DNA of 64,000 nucleotides, taken from NCBI RefSeq assembly GCF_004366595.1, contig NZ_SORE01000007.1, positions 186,001 through 250,000 of the forward strand. Direction: 5' to 3'. The position numbers and the translations under genes are program-made. Numbering within the stretch: the first letter of the stretch is position 1; each line of letters begins with the position of its first letter. This document shows positions 43,561 through 51,740 of the stretch, one piece after another. The DNA comes from Paraburkholderia rhizosphaerae (GTDB lineage Bacteria > Pseudomonadota > Gammaproteobacteria > Burkholderiales > Burkholderiaceae). Under the pieces are notes generated by a model. It saw only the letters and a list, made by a program, of their open reading frames with translations, had not been told where the DNA came from and made no database searches.

Positions 43561-45261
43561 ATGAACGACAACGACCCGCACTGCCCTGCCGATGCAAACC
43601 CCGCCACCGGCTCCGACCTGCCTGACGACCCCGAGCGCCGCCGCGTACTGACCGGCCTTGCGGCAGTCGGCGCGGGGCTGGTACTGGCCGGATGCCAGTC
43701 CGGCGGCCAGACGTCCACCAGCAACACGCCGAAAAGCGCCGCCGACTTGCACATCGACGCCGCGCTGCACGACCAGGTGAAGAACATCGTGGTGATCTAC
43801 GCGGAGAACCGCAGCTTCGCGAACCTGTACGGCAATTTCCCCGGCTTGCAGCAACCGCTCGATTCGGTCCCACCCCAAGCGTACGTGCAGTTCGACCGCG
43901 ACGGCACGACGCCACTGGCGCGACTGCCGGCAATTTGGGGCGGGCTCGTGCCGCAGGCGCAGGTGGTCGACGGCAAACGCTATGCGATCAGCGAGCGCGA
44001 GATTACGAACCTGCGCAACCAGCCTTTTCACCTGACCGACGCGCAAGGCGCGCCGCTGCCCAATGGCGTGATCACTCGCGATCTCGTGCATCGCTTCTAT
44101 CAGAACCAGATGCAGATCAACGGCGGCCGCAACAACCAGTTCGCCGCATGGGGCGACTCGGGCGGCCTCGTGATGGGCCATTACCGCAGTTCGCCGGCGA
44201 CGCTGAAAATCTGGGGCCTCGCGCAGCAATACACGCTGTGCGACAACTTCTTCATGGCGGCCTTCGGCGGCTCGTGGCTCAACCATATCTTTCTGATTTC
44301 CGCGCAGGCACCGTTCTATCCGGACGTCCACAACAGCCCCGCGAAGAACCAGGTGTCGGTGCTCGAAGGCGACGATCCGCTCGGCACGCGGCTCAAGACG
44401 GCGCCGAACTCGCCCGCATCCGCGCTCGACGGCCCGCCGAAGTATGTGCGCGACGGCCTGTTCACACCGGATGGCTACGCGGTCAACACGATGGCGCCGC
44501 CGTACCAGCCGAGCTTTATTCGTCCCGCGCCCGAAGGCAATCCGCTGTTCGCGAACCCGGCCGACCCGAAAGTGCTGCCGCCGCAGAACTACGCGACGAT
44601 CGGCGACCGCCTGACCGATCGCGACGTCGAGTGGGCGTGGTACGCGGGCGCATGGCAATACGCGCTGGAGCATCAGGACACGGGCGCGGTGCCCGACTTC
44701 CAGTATCACCACCAGCCGTTCAACTACTTCGCGAACTACGCGCCGGGCACCGCGGCACGCACGCGGCATCTGCGCGATGCGGGCGTCGGCGACGACGCAT
44801 CGACGAACCGGCTGATCGCCGATATCGACGCGGGCAAGCTGCCGCCGGTCGTGTTCTACAAGCCGCAAGGCAATCTGAACATGCACGCGGGCTACGCGGA
44901 CGTCGAATCCGGCGACCGCCATATCGCGGCGGTGATCGACCATCTGCAGCGCGGGCCGCAATGGCGCAACACAGTGGTGATCGTAACGGTCGACGAAAAC
45001 GGCGGCTGGTGGGACCCGGTCGCGCCGCCCAAAGGCGACCGCTGGGGTCCGGGTTCGCGCATTCCCGCGCTGGTCGTATCGCCGCTCGCGAAGAAGGGCT
45101 ATGTCGACCACACGATCTACGACACGAACTCGATTCTGCGTTTCATCAGCCGCGTGCACGGGCTCGAGCCGCTGCCCGGCGTGGCCGCGCGCGACCGCGC
45201 ATTCGCGCAAAACGGGCTTGCGCCGCTCGGCGATATGACCGGCACACTCGAGCTTGCCTGA
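43561..45261 (+). CDS. Tat-exported AcpA-like phosphoesterase (acid phosphatase/phospholipase C family)
   Basis: Protein of 566 aa. The N-terminus has a twin-arginine-like signal (DDPERRRVLTGLAAVGAGLV) and a lipobox, VLAGCQSGG, so it is a lipoprotein. The phosphoesterase domain begins KNIVVIYAENRSFANLYGNF, with ENRSF carrying a metal-ligand glutamate and asparagine; FFMAAFGGSWLNHIFLISAQ and IVTVDENGGWWDPVAPPKGD supply further metal ligands. Members act as acid phosphatases or phospholipases C. Substrate not certain. A GGAG ribosome site is present. Confidence 0.9.
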   Translation: MNDNDPHCPADANPATGSDLPDDPERRRVLTGLAAVGAGLVLAGCQSGGQTSTSNTPKSAADLHIDAALHDQVKNIVVIYAENRSFANLYGNFPGLQQPLDSVPPQAYVQFDRDGTTPLARLPAIWGGLVPQAQVVDGKRYAISEREITNLRNQPFHLTDAQGAPLPNGVITRDLVHRFYQNQMQINGGRNNQFAAWGDSGGLVMGHYRSSPATLKIWGLAQQYTLCDNFFMAAFGGSWLNHIFLISAQAPFYPDVHNSPAKNQVSVLEGDDPLGTRLKTAPNSPASALDGPPKYVRDGLFTPDGYAVNTMAPPYQPSFIRPAPEGNPLFANPADPKVLPPQNYATIGDRLTDRDVEWAWYAGAWQYALEHQDTGAVPDFQYHHQPFNYFANYAPGTAARTRHLRDAGVGDDASTNRLIADIDAGKLPPVVFYKPQGNLNMHAGYADVESGDRHIAAVIDHLQRGPQWRNTVVIVTVDENGGWWDPVAPPKGDRWGPGSRIPALVVSPLAKKGYVDHTIYDTNSILRFISRVHGLEPLPGVAARDRAFAQNGLAPLGDMTGTLELA

Positions 45262-45271
45262 TTGACGCAAG

Positions 45272-45297
45272 GCCGCTGGCCGCGAGTGGCCGGCGGC
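45272..45297. terminator. Hairpin between acpA-like gene and the GGDEF/EAL gene
   Basis: GCCGCTGGCC (45272-45281) pairs with GGCCGGCGGC (45288-45297) with one mismatch, between two converging stops. A GGCTC/GAGCC hairpin follows at about 45296-45311. No T tract is seen. Confidence 0.4.
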
Positions 45298-45318
45298 TCG
45301 TGAATGAGCCGTGACCCA

Positions 45319-48300
45319 CTAAGCCTCGACGACGCCCGGGCTGCGCTCGGTGCGCCGCTCGCGCATCCAGTCGTCGAGTTGCGCCGACGACAGCGGCCGC
45401 GCGATCCAGAATCCCTGCAACTCGTCGCAACCAATGCTTCTCAGCAGATTCGCCTCGCGTTCATTTTCGACGCCCTCCGCGACCACGCGCAAGCCGAGCA
45501 TATGCCCCAGGCCCGCGATTGCCTCGACGATCGCGAGATCGGTCGGCTTGTCGAGCTTGTTATGCACGAAGGTGCGATCGATCTTCAGCCGGTCGAGCGG
45601 GAAGCGGTTCAGATAGCTGAGACTCGAATAACCGGTACCGAAGTCATCGAGCGAGATGCGCACCCCGAGCGCGCGAATCTCGCCGATCGTCGCGATGTTG
45701 TGCTGCGCGCCGTCCAGCAGCACCGATTCGGTTATCTCGAGTTCGAGGCGCTCCGGCGCGACGCCGTGTTTCGCGAGGCTGGCCTTCAGCGTATCGACGA
45801 GCGTGTCGTCGCGCAGTTGCACTGCCGACAGGTTGATCGACAGCGTGAGGCCGTCAAGCGGTCCATCGCGCCAGCTGGCCAGTTGCCGGCAAGCCTCGTC
45901 GATCACCCACGCGCCGATCGGCACGATCAGGCGCGTCTCTTCAGCGAGCGGAATGAACTGCGCGGGCGACATGCGGCCCAGTTCGGCGCTGTCCCAGCGC
46001 AGCAACGCCTCGACGGCGATCACGTCGCCGCTTTTCGTATCGATGCACGGCTGATACGCGAGCCACAACTCGTTGCGCTCGATCGCGGTACGCAGGCACG
46101 CCTCGAGCGCGAGCCGCATCCGGCTATGCTCGATCATGTCCGGCGAGAAGAACTTCGCGAGATTGCGCCCCGCTGCTTTCGCCTGATACATCGCGAGATC
46201 GGCGTTCTGCATCAGCGTATCGATATCGTGCCCGTCTTCCGGATACATCGCGATACCAACGCTGCACGATACCTGCATCGCAATGCCGTTCACATCGTGC
46301 GTCTCGCCGATCAGCGGAATCATCCGCTCTTCGATGGTCTGAGCGACGTCGGCCGCGCTCTGCGCGTGGTTCAGGATCACCGTGAACTCGTCGCCGCCCA
46401 GACGGCTCACGGTGTCGTCGTGCCGCACCGAGCGCACGAGGCGCGTGGCGACCGAGCGCAGCAGACCGTCGCCGATATGATGGCCAAGCGAATCGTTGAT
46501 GTCCTTGAAGCGGTCGAGGTCGATAAACAGCACCGCGACTCGCCGGCCCGTGCGCTTCGCGGTATCGAGCGCGACCGCGAGACGTTTCTTGTAGAGCGCC
46601 CGGTTCGGCAGTTCGGTGAGAAAGTCGTGCTCGGCGAGAAACTGGATGCGCGCTTCGCTCTTCTTGCGATCGCTGATGTCGATCAACGTGCAGATGTAAT
46701 GCGTGACCTGTCCCTCCGTGTCACGCACCACACTGACCATCAACCACGCCGGATAGTCGCCGCCCTGCCGGCGGCGCACCTGCGCTTCGCCGTTCCACGT
46801 GCTCGACCGCTCGACCCGGCGCGCCAGCATCGCAAAGCCGCCGTCGCCGGGCAGGCCGTCGACGATAAAGCCGGGCAGGCGGCCGACCACATCGTCGGAC
46901 CGATAGCCGGTCGTTTTATAGAACGCCGCATTCGCAGTCAGCAGACGGCATGCGTCGTCGAGAATCAGGATCGACTCCGACGACGCCTCGAACACGCGCG
47001 CCCATAACTCGAGCCGCTGCTCCATCAGCTTGATCTGGTTGATCGGTGTGAACGCGGTCAGAATCGCGTCCTGGCCCTGGAAGCTCAGGCGCCGCGCGGA
47101 CAGCATCGCCCATGTCGATTCGTCGGTCGCCTTCCAGTGCACCTCGAATTCGTCGACCGCCTCGCGATCGGACAGTTGCTGGAAAAAGCGCGCGCGCGTG
47201 CCTGAGTCGAGTCCGCGCGCCCATGGGTCGATCGCGCAGCCGTTCAGCCAGACCAGCGCGGGACGGTTCGCGTGCAGCACTTCGTGACCCGGCACCGCGG
47301 TCACGACCATCGGTACTGGCGTCGCCTCGACGAGCGCATGCTGCGCAGCCGACGCGCGCGCGGTCGCGGCCAGCTCCTTTTGCACGTCGCGCTCGCGATC
47401 GAGCTGCTCGAGCATCTCGTTGAAGCCGTTCACCAGCACGCCGATTTCATCCTGACTGTGCCAGCGCGCGCGTAACGAATGATCGCCGGTGCGGCGAACG
47501 GTATCCATCACACGCGCGAGCTGACGCAGCGGACGCGAGATCTGCTGCGCAACGGTGTACACCATCGTCAGAATGCCGAACAACAGGAACAGCGCGGTGC
47601 CCAGATGCAGCCACATGCGCGCGTATAGTGCGCGCACGCGCTGATGCAACAGATGATCGAGTTCGATGCCGGTCTGGTGCCACGTTTGGCCAACGTCGGC
47701 AATCACCCGCTGCTGCGCGGCATCCAGCGCGGCGAGCCGCGCCGCATCGGCGCCGCCGCTATTGACGATCGCGCGCGCCGTGCTCCGGTATTGCTCGACC
47801 GAACGGCTGATCTGTCCGATCGAGGGGCCGAGCGCGCTTTCGAGTTCGTGGTTCGCGGCGACCGCCTCCGCAAAGTCGGTGCGCAAGCCTTGCAGCACCG
47901 CATCGAGCTGACCCTCGCGTACCAGATAGCGCGTGCGCATCAGGTCGGCGCTCACCGGCTGCCGGTCGTCGTGCAGACCGCTGCCGATCTGGTTCATCGC
48001 GTCGAGCAGCGCCGGGTAGCGCAAGATCGACAGCGACATCGAATAGTAACTGTCGAGGTCCGGGTCGAGAATCAGGTTCGATTGATTGCCGATGCGCGTC
48101 ACGAGTTCACGGGATGCGAGCAGCGCGTCGTTCACGTCGGCGGCGTTCGGCGTTTTGTCGCGCGACAGCATCGTCAGTGCATCGCGCACGCGCCGGTTCA
48201 GCGCATCGGTTTGCATCGCCGCGCCGAACTGCACTTGCGCATCGTCGAGCGCAACGACGGTATCGTGCAGCGCCTGTGCCGGCGGACGCGCGCCCGCCCC

Positions 48301-48513
48301 CACCGACGCAACCTTCACCAACGCGTCGCGCACGGTGCGCAAATAAGCGTTGCCAACGATCTCCTTGTTCGAGAAATCGATCGCGATGTATTTTTCGTGA
48401 ATCAGAATGCCGCTGATATAAAGGACCGCGCTCAAATCCAGGAGATAGATCAGCAGCAGCTTCCGGCCGACGCGCAACCGCGCGAGCAAACGGAAGAAAA
48501 GATTGCGTTTCAT
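45319..48513 (-). CDS. Membrane-bound GGDEF/EAL protein with HAMP and PAS domains
   Basis: Protein of 1064 aa for cyclic-di-GMP signalling. In order: membrane helix at about 19-38; periplasmic sensor region of helices to about 300; second membrane helix at about 302-323; HAMP region (QISRPLRQLARVMDTVRRTG); two PAS-like domains (about 390-495 and 500-620); GGDEF domain with an intact RLGGDEF active site at 704-710; EAL domain with AVEALLRW, the EAL at 836-838, and DDFGTGYSSLSYL. Both catalytic motifs are intact, so it could make or break c-di-GMP. The periplasmic sensor has no family I can name. It is a single gene. Confidence 0.94.
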   Translation of the reverse strand: MKRNLFFRLLARLRVGRKLLLIYLLDLSAVLYISGILIHEKYIAIDFSNKEIVGNAYLRTVRDALVKVASVGAGARPPAQALHDTVVALDDAQVQFGAAMQTDALNRRVRDALTMLSRDKTPNAADVNDALLASRELVTRIGNQSNLILDPDLDSYYSMSLSILRYPALLDAMNQIGSGLHDDRQPVSADLMRTRYLVREGQLDAVLQGLRTDFAEAVAANHELESALGPSIGQISRSVEQYRSTARAIVNSGGADAARLAALDAAQQRVIADVGQTWHQTGIELDHLLHQRVRALYARMWLHLGTALFLLFGILTMVYTVAQQISRPLRQLARVMDTVRRTGDHSLRARWHSQDEIGVLVNGFNEMLEQLDRERDVQKELAATARASAAQHALVEATPVPMVVTAVPGHEVLHANRPALVWLNGCAIDPWARGLDSGTRARFFQQLSDREAVDEFEVHWKATDESTWAMLSARRLSFQGQDAILTAFTPINQIKLMEQRLELWARVFEASSESILILDDACRLLTANAAFYKTTGYRSDDVVGRLPGFIVDGLPGDGGFAMLARRVERSSTWNGEAQVRRRQGGDYPAWLMVSVVRDTEGQVTHYICTLIDISDRKKSEARIQFLAEHDFLTELPNRALYKKRLAVALDTAKRTGRRVAVLFIDLDRFKDINDSLGHHIGDGLLRSVATRLVRSVRHDDTVSRLGGDEFTVILNHAQSAADVAQTIEERMIPLIGETHDVNGIAMQVSCSVGIAMYPEDGHDIDTLMQNADLAMYQAKAAGRNLAKFFSPDMIEHSRMRLALEACLRTAIERNELWLAYQPCIDTKSGDVIAVEALLRWDSAELGRMSPAQFIPLAEETRLIVPIGAWVIDEACRQLASWRDGPLDGLTLSINLSAVQLRDDTLVDTLKASLAKHGVAPERLELEITESVLLDGAQHNIATIGEIRALGVRISLDDFGTGYSSLSYLNRFPLDRLKIDRTFVHNKLDKPTDLAIVEAIAGLGHMLGLRVVAEGVENEREANLLRSIGCDELQGFWIARPLSSAQLDDWMRERRTERSPGVVEA

Positions 48514-48718
48514 CGAGTGCGGACCTTTGCGCCAATAAGAGTGGAAAACACCTTGCTGCTGCGCGTATTCCGCAGAAACGAAAGCCTAGGTGAATCTACT
48601 TATCAGCGCATCATAGGCGCACTTTCGGCGTGTTTTAGATATTCCCCAGCACGGTGCGCGTGCGCGCTAAACCGGCGCACGAGAAAACGTTTGCCGCAAT
48701 AAGCTGGTGCTTCTCCGC
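48514..48718. other. Intergenic region upstream of the GGDEF/EAL gene
   Basis: About 205 bases holding the presumed promoter of the GGDEF/EAL gene. No dyad, terminator or small gene was recognised. Confidence 0.4.
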
Positions 48719-48862
48719 TCATGGTGTGTCGATCGACGGAGCACGCTGCGCGTCGAGTTCCGCGAGGATCGCCGACGTATGTTCACCCACCGCGGGCACC
48801 GGTTTCATCACCGGTTCGACGCCCGAATCGAGCCACGTGCGAATCTTCGCGGCGAGATATTG
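48719..48862 (-). pseudogene. Possible 3' scrap of a CaiB/BaiF-type CoA-transferase
   Basis: The frame reads QYLAAKIRTWLDSGVEPVMK, then PVPAVGEHTSAILAELDAQR before a stop. The pattern PVPAVGEHTxAILAEL matches the C-terminal end of CaiB/BaiF family III CoA-transferases, where PxxGEHT precedes the last helix. The active-site region is absent and the upstream sequence loses similarity within 150 bases, so it is a gene remnant next to ampR. Recognition is from memory. Confidence 0.4.
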
Positions 48863-48970
48863 ACGCGATGCTCGGCGCCGCTCGGGACATTGAATACCCA
48901 GCGGTCGCCCAACGATGCAGGCATCAAGCGACAGACAACGTCGTTGACTGCGAATACGGGTGTATTCCCC

Positions 48971-49864
48971 TTATGCAAGATCCGGCACGTCCGTTGCGCC
49001 CTCATCGACTTCCTTTTTGATCCATTGGCTGAACGCGCGCATCGCGGCCGTCGCCGGCTTCGCTTTTTGCGAGGTCAGCCAGTAGCTGCCCGCATGCACG
49101 TCGATCTCGAACGGACGCACGAGGCGGCCCATCGCGAGATCGCGTTCGAACATCGACACCGGCACGAGCGCCACGCCCGCGCCTTGCATCGCGGCTTCCA
49201 CCATCAGGCGCGATGAATCGAACACCGGCCCACGCACCGGACGCGGCGCCAGCCCCGCCGCGCCGAACCAGTTCGCCCAATCGTCGGCCCGGTACGAACG
49301 CAGTAGCGTTTCGTTCGCAAGATCGGCCGGCGCGTGCAGACGTTGCGCGATGTCCGGCGTGCACAGCACCGACAGCGGGGCGTCGAACAGCTTCAGTGCG
49401 CGCGAGCCCGGCCACGTGCCATCGCCGAAACGGATCGCGAAATCGAGGCCCTCGCCGGCCAGATCGACAAGATTGTTGTTCGTCATCAAACGGAGTTCGA
49501 CGAACGGCTGTGCATCGCGAAACGACTTTAAGCGCGGCATCAGCCAGCCGACCGCAAAGGTCCCGACTGAACCCACCGTCAGCACCTCGTGCAAGTGACC
49601 GCCTTCGAACTGACGCAACACAGCTTCGATGCGATCAAACGCGTCGCTCAGCACCGGGCGCAGCGCAAGCCCTTCATCGGTAATTGCGAGGCCGCGCGGC
49701 AAGCGCTTGAAGAGCGTCGCGCCGAGCCGTTCTTCGAGCTGTCTGACCTGCTGGCTGACGGCCGCTTGCGTGACGTTCAGTTCAAGCGCGGCGCGCGTGA
49801 AGCTCAGATGCCGGGCCGATGATTCGAACGCTCGCAACGCGTTTAGCGGCAGGTAGGGTCGCAT
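48971..49864 (-). CDS. ampR: AmpR-like LysR regulator of beta-lactamase
   Basis: LTTR of 297 aa closely resembling AmpR throughout: PLNALRAFESSARHLSFTRA and ELNVTQAAVSQQVRQLEERL for the HTH, then TVGSVGTFAVGWLMPRL, LRLMTNNNLVDLAGEGLDFA, LCTPDIAQRLHAPADL, LLRSYRADDWANWFGAAGL and VFDSSRLMVEAAMQGAGVAL, with GSYWLTSQ near the end. AmpR represses or activates ampC according to cell-wall muropeptides. It diverges from the class C beta-lactamase gene, the classical layout. Confidence 0.93.
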   Translation of the reverse strand: MRPYLPLNALRAFESSARHLSFTRAALELNVTQAAVSQQVRQLEERLGATLFKRLPRGLAITDEGLALRPVLSDAFDRIEAVLRQFEGGHLHEVLTVGSVGTFAVGWLMPRLKSFRDAQPFVELRLMTNNNLVDLAGEGLDFAIRFGDGTWPGSRALKLFDAPLSVLCTPDIAQRLHAPADLANETLLRSYRADDWANWFGAAGLAPRPVRGPVFDSSRLMVEAAMQGAGVALVPVSMFERDLAMGRLVRPFEIDVHAGSYWLTSQKAKPATAAMRAFSQWIKKEVDEGATDVPDLA

Positions 49865-50129
49865 GATCGAGGTATAAGTTTTTCCTGGGCAACGGCCAAT
49901 TTATCATCGTTTGCCAGCGCGCTGCGAAACCGCAATAGTGGCGGCACTTCAAGCAGGAGCAATAGTTTGCGGCGCATACGCGCGTCGAAGACCTGCCGTT
50001 GTGGGTTAGCTGAGGTTGCGGCTCACGTCTTCTGACCGCGAACACGGCGGCACCACATGCGGTTCGCTCAAAGCGTGACCCGTTCCTGTTCGACATCCAA
50101 AAACCTGATAGCTCGGGAGGGACTTCGAC
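49865..50129. promoter_or_regulatory. ampR-ampC divergent control region
   Basis: The gap of 265 bp is longer than the roughly 130-150 bp seen in enterobacterial ampR-ampC pairs. An AT-rich block (CAATTTATCATCG) lies about 40 bp before ampR and GGGAGG lies before ampC. I could not place the LysR T-N11-A site with confidence. Confidence 0.5.
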
Positions 50130-51314
50130 ATGCAGTTCCGGCATTCAAAGACGCTGGCGGCGACAATCAGCATGCTCTACACGCTATGCATCGCGCCACT
50201 CGCCGCTCACGCACAAACCCCGGCGCGCGATCGCATCCAGCACGCAGTGGACGACGCGATACGCCCGATGATGGCGAAAGACCGGATTCCCGGCGTCGCG
50301 GTCGGCATCATCGTCGACGGCAAGCCCGCGGTGTACAACTTCGGTGTCGCGTCGACCCAAACACGCAAGCCGATCACGAACGACACGCTGTTCGAGCTCG
50401 GCTCGGTGACGAAAACCTTCACGGCAACGCTCGCCGCGTGGGCGCAAGTGAACGACCAGCTATCGCTGTCCGATAGCGTCGGCAAGCATTTGCCGTCGCT
50501 GCGCGGCAGTCCTTTCGGCAACGTGAGTCTGCTCAACCTCGGCACGCACACGCCCGGCGGACTTCCGTTGCAGGTACCCGACGAGATCACGACCGACGCG
50601 CAGTTGATGCGCTATTTCAAGGCCTGGCGTCCGGCCTATGCGCCCGGCACCCGGCGTACCTACAGCAATCCCGGCATCGGCACACTGGGGCTGATCACCG
50701 CAACGAGCATCGGGCAAGATTTCGATTCGCTGATCGACCAGCGCCTGTTTCCCGCGCTCGGCCTGAAAAGCAGCTTTATCGACATTCCGATGGACCGGGC
50801 GGCCGACTACGCGCAAGGCTATACAAAGAATGGCAAGCCGATTCGCATGGGCGGCGGCGTGCTCGCGTCCGAAGCGTACGGCGTCAAGTCGACGGCCGCC
50901 GATATGCTGCGCTTCGTCGAAGCCAACATGAAACTGATCACGCTTGAAGACCCGCGCCTGCAGCGCGCGATTACGGCTACGCACACCGGTTATTTCAGCG
51001 CGGGGCCGATGACGCAGGACCTGATCTGGGAGCAGTATCCGTATCCCGTCACATTGAAGTCTTTGCTTGAAGGCAACTCGCCGGCGATGGCGCTCGACGC
51101 GACGCCCGTCACGGCAATCGAGCCGCCGCTGCCGCCGTTAGACAACGTGTGGATCAACAAGACCGGGTCGACTAATGGCTTCGGCGCGTATGTCGCATTC
51201 GTTCCGGCCAGGCGCATCGGTATCGTGATTCTGGGCAACCGGAATTTCCCGATCGAAGACCGGGTCGCAGCGGCGTACCAGATTCTCTCGTCGCTCGACG
51301 GCGCGGCGCAATGA
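50130..51314 (+). CDS. ampC: Class C (AmpC) beta-lactamase
   Basis: Periplasmic serine beta-lactamase of 394 aa with a Sec signal ending at about residue 29 (PLAAHAQT). The three active-site motifs are present: S-x-x-K in GSVTKTFTATLA, Y-x-N in TYSNPGIGTLGLI, and KTG in INKTGSTNGFGAYVAF. THTPGGLPLQVPDEI corresponds to the AmpC LATYTAGGLPLQ segment. Length and motif order match class C enzymes, which hydrolyse penicillins and cephalosporins. The divergent AmpR-like gene suggests inducible expression. Its stop overlaps the following cupin gene by 4 bp. Confidence 0.95.
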   Translation: MQFRHSKTLAATISMLYTLCIAPLAAHAQTPARDRIQHAVDDAIRPMMAKDRIPGVAVGIIVDGKPAVYNFGVASTQTRKPITNDTLFELGSVTKTFTATLAAWAQVNDQLSLSDSVGKHLPSLRGSPFGNVSLLNLGTHTPGGLPLQVPDEITTDAQLMRYFKAWRPAYAPGTRRTYSNPGIGTLGLITATSIGQDFDSLIDQRLFPALGLKSSFIDIPMDRAADYAQGYTKNGKPIRMGGGVLASEAYGVKSTAADMLRFVEANMKLITLEDPRLQRAITATHTGYFSAGPMTQDLIWEQYPYPVTLKSLLEGNSPAMALDATPVTAIEPPLPPLDNVWINKTGSTNGFGAYVAFVPARRIGIVILGNRNFPIEDRVAAAYQILSSLDGAAQ

Positions 51315-51730
51315 AAACGGCCCTCGCCATGATGATCTCGCGTTGTGCCGCCGCGTGTATCGTCGCAACCGCCGCGTGTGTGCCGCCCGCACATGCGGCC
51401 GGTCCAGCGTTTGCTGCGAAAGAGACTGTCGTTCTGCAAAGAGCAGCGGTGCCACAAACCGATCGGGAATTGGGAATGGGCATTGCCGAATTTCCACCGA
51501 ACGCGGCCAAGCCGCGACACAAGGCGACGGGGCCCGAGCTCTGCTATGTGCTCGAGGGCGAAGTGTATGTGACGATCGAAGGACAGCAGACGCAGGTGTT
51601 TCATGCCGGCGACACGTTTCAGCTGCCCGCCAACGTCGTGCATCTGACGTCAGCGGGACCGTCCGGCGCGACAGTGCTCGCGGCGTGGGTTCACACGCCG
51701 GGTAAGGCGTTTAACGTGCCGGCACGATAG
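51311..51730 (+). CDS. Exported cupin-domain protein coupled to ampC
   Basis: Protein of 139 aa with a Sec-type signal peptide (about 1-30, IVATAACVPPAHAAG). Residues 60-130 form a single cupin_2 domain: KPRHKATGPELCYVLEGEVY and GDTFQLPANVVHLTSAG with the usual metal-binding His and Glu. The ATG overlaps the ampC stop (ATGA), so the two are translated together. No role for a periplasmic cupin in beta-lactam resistance is known to me. Confidence 0.85.
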   Translation: MKTALAMMISRCAAACIVATAACVPPAHAAGPAFAAKETVVLQRAAVPQTDRELGMGIAEFPPNAAKPRHKATGPELCYVLEGEVYVTIEGQQTQVFHAGDTFQLPANVVHLTSAGPSGATVLAAWVHTPGKAFNVPAR

Positions 51731-51740
51731 CCCTACACCT

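Noticed and set aside
45304..47007. 567-codon plus-strand frame opposite the GGDEF/EAL gene
   Set aside because: Mirror frame; the minus strand has intact GGDEF and EAL motifs.
48808..49005. Minus-strand frame between ampR and the CoA-transferase scrap
   Set aside because: It has no ribosome site, overlaps the ampR 3' end and resembles no known protein.
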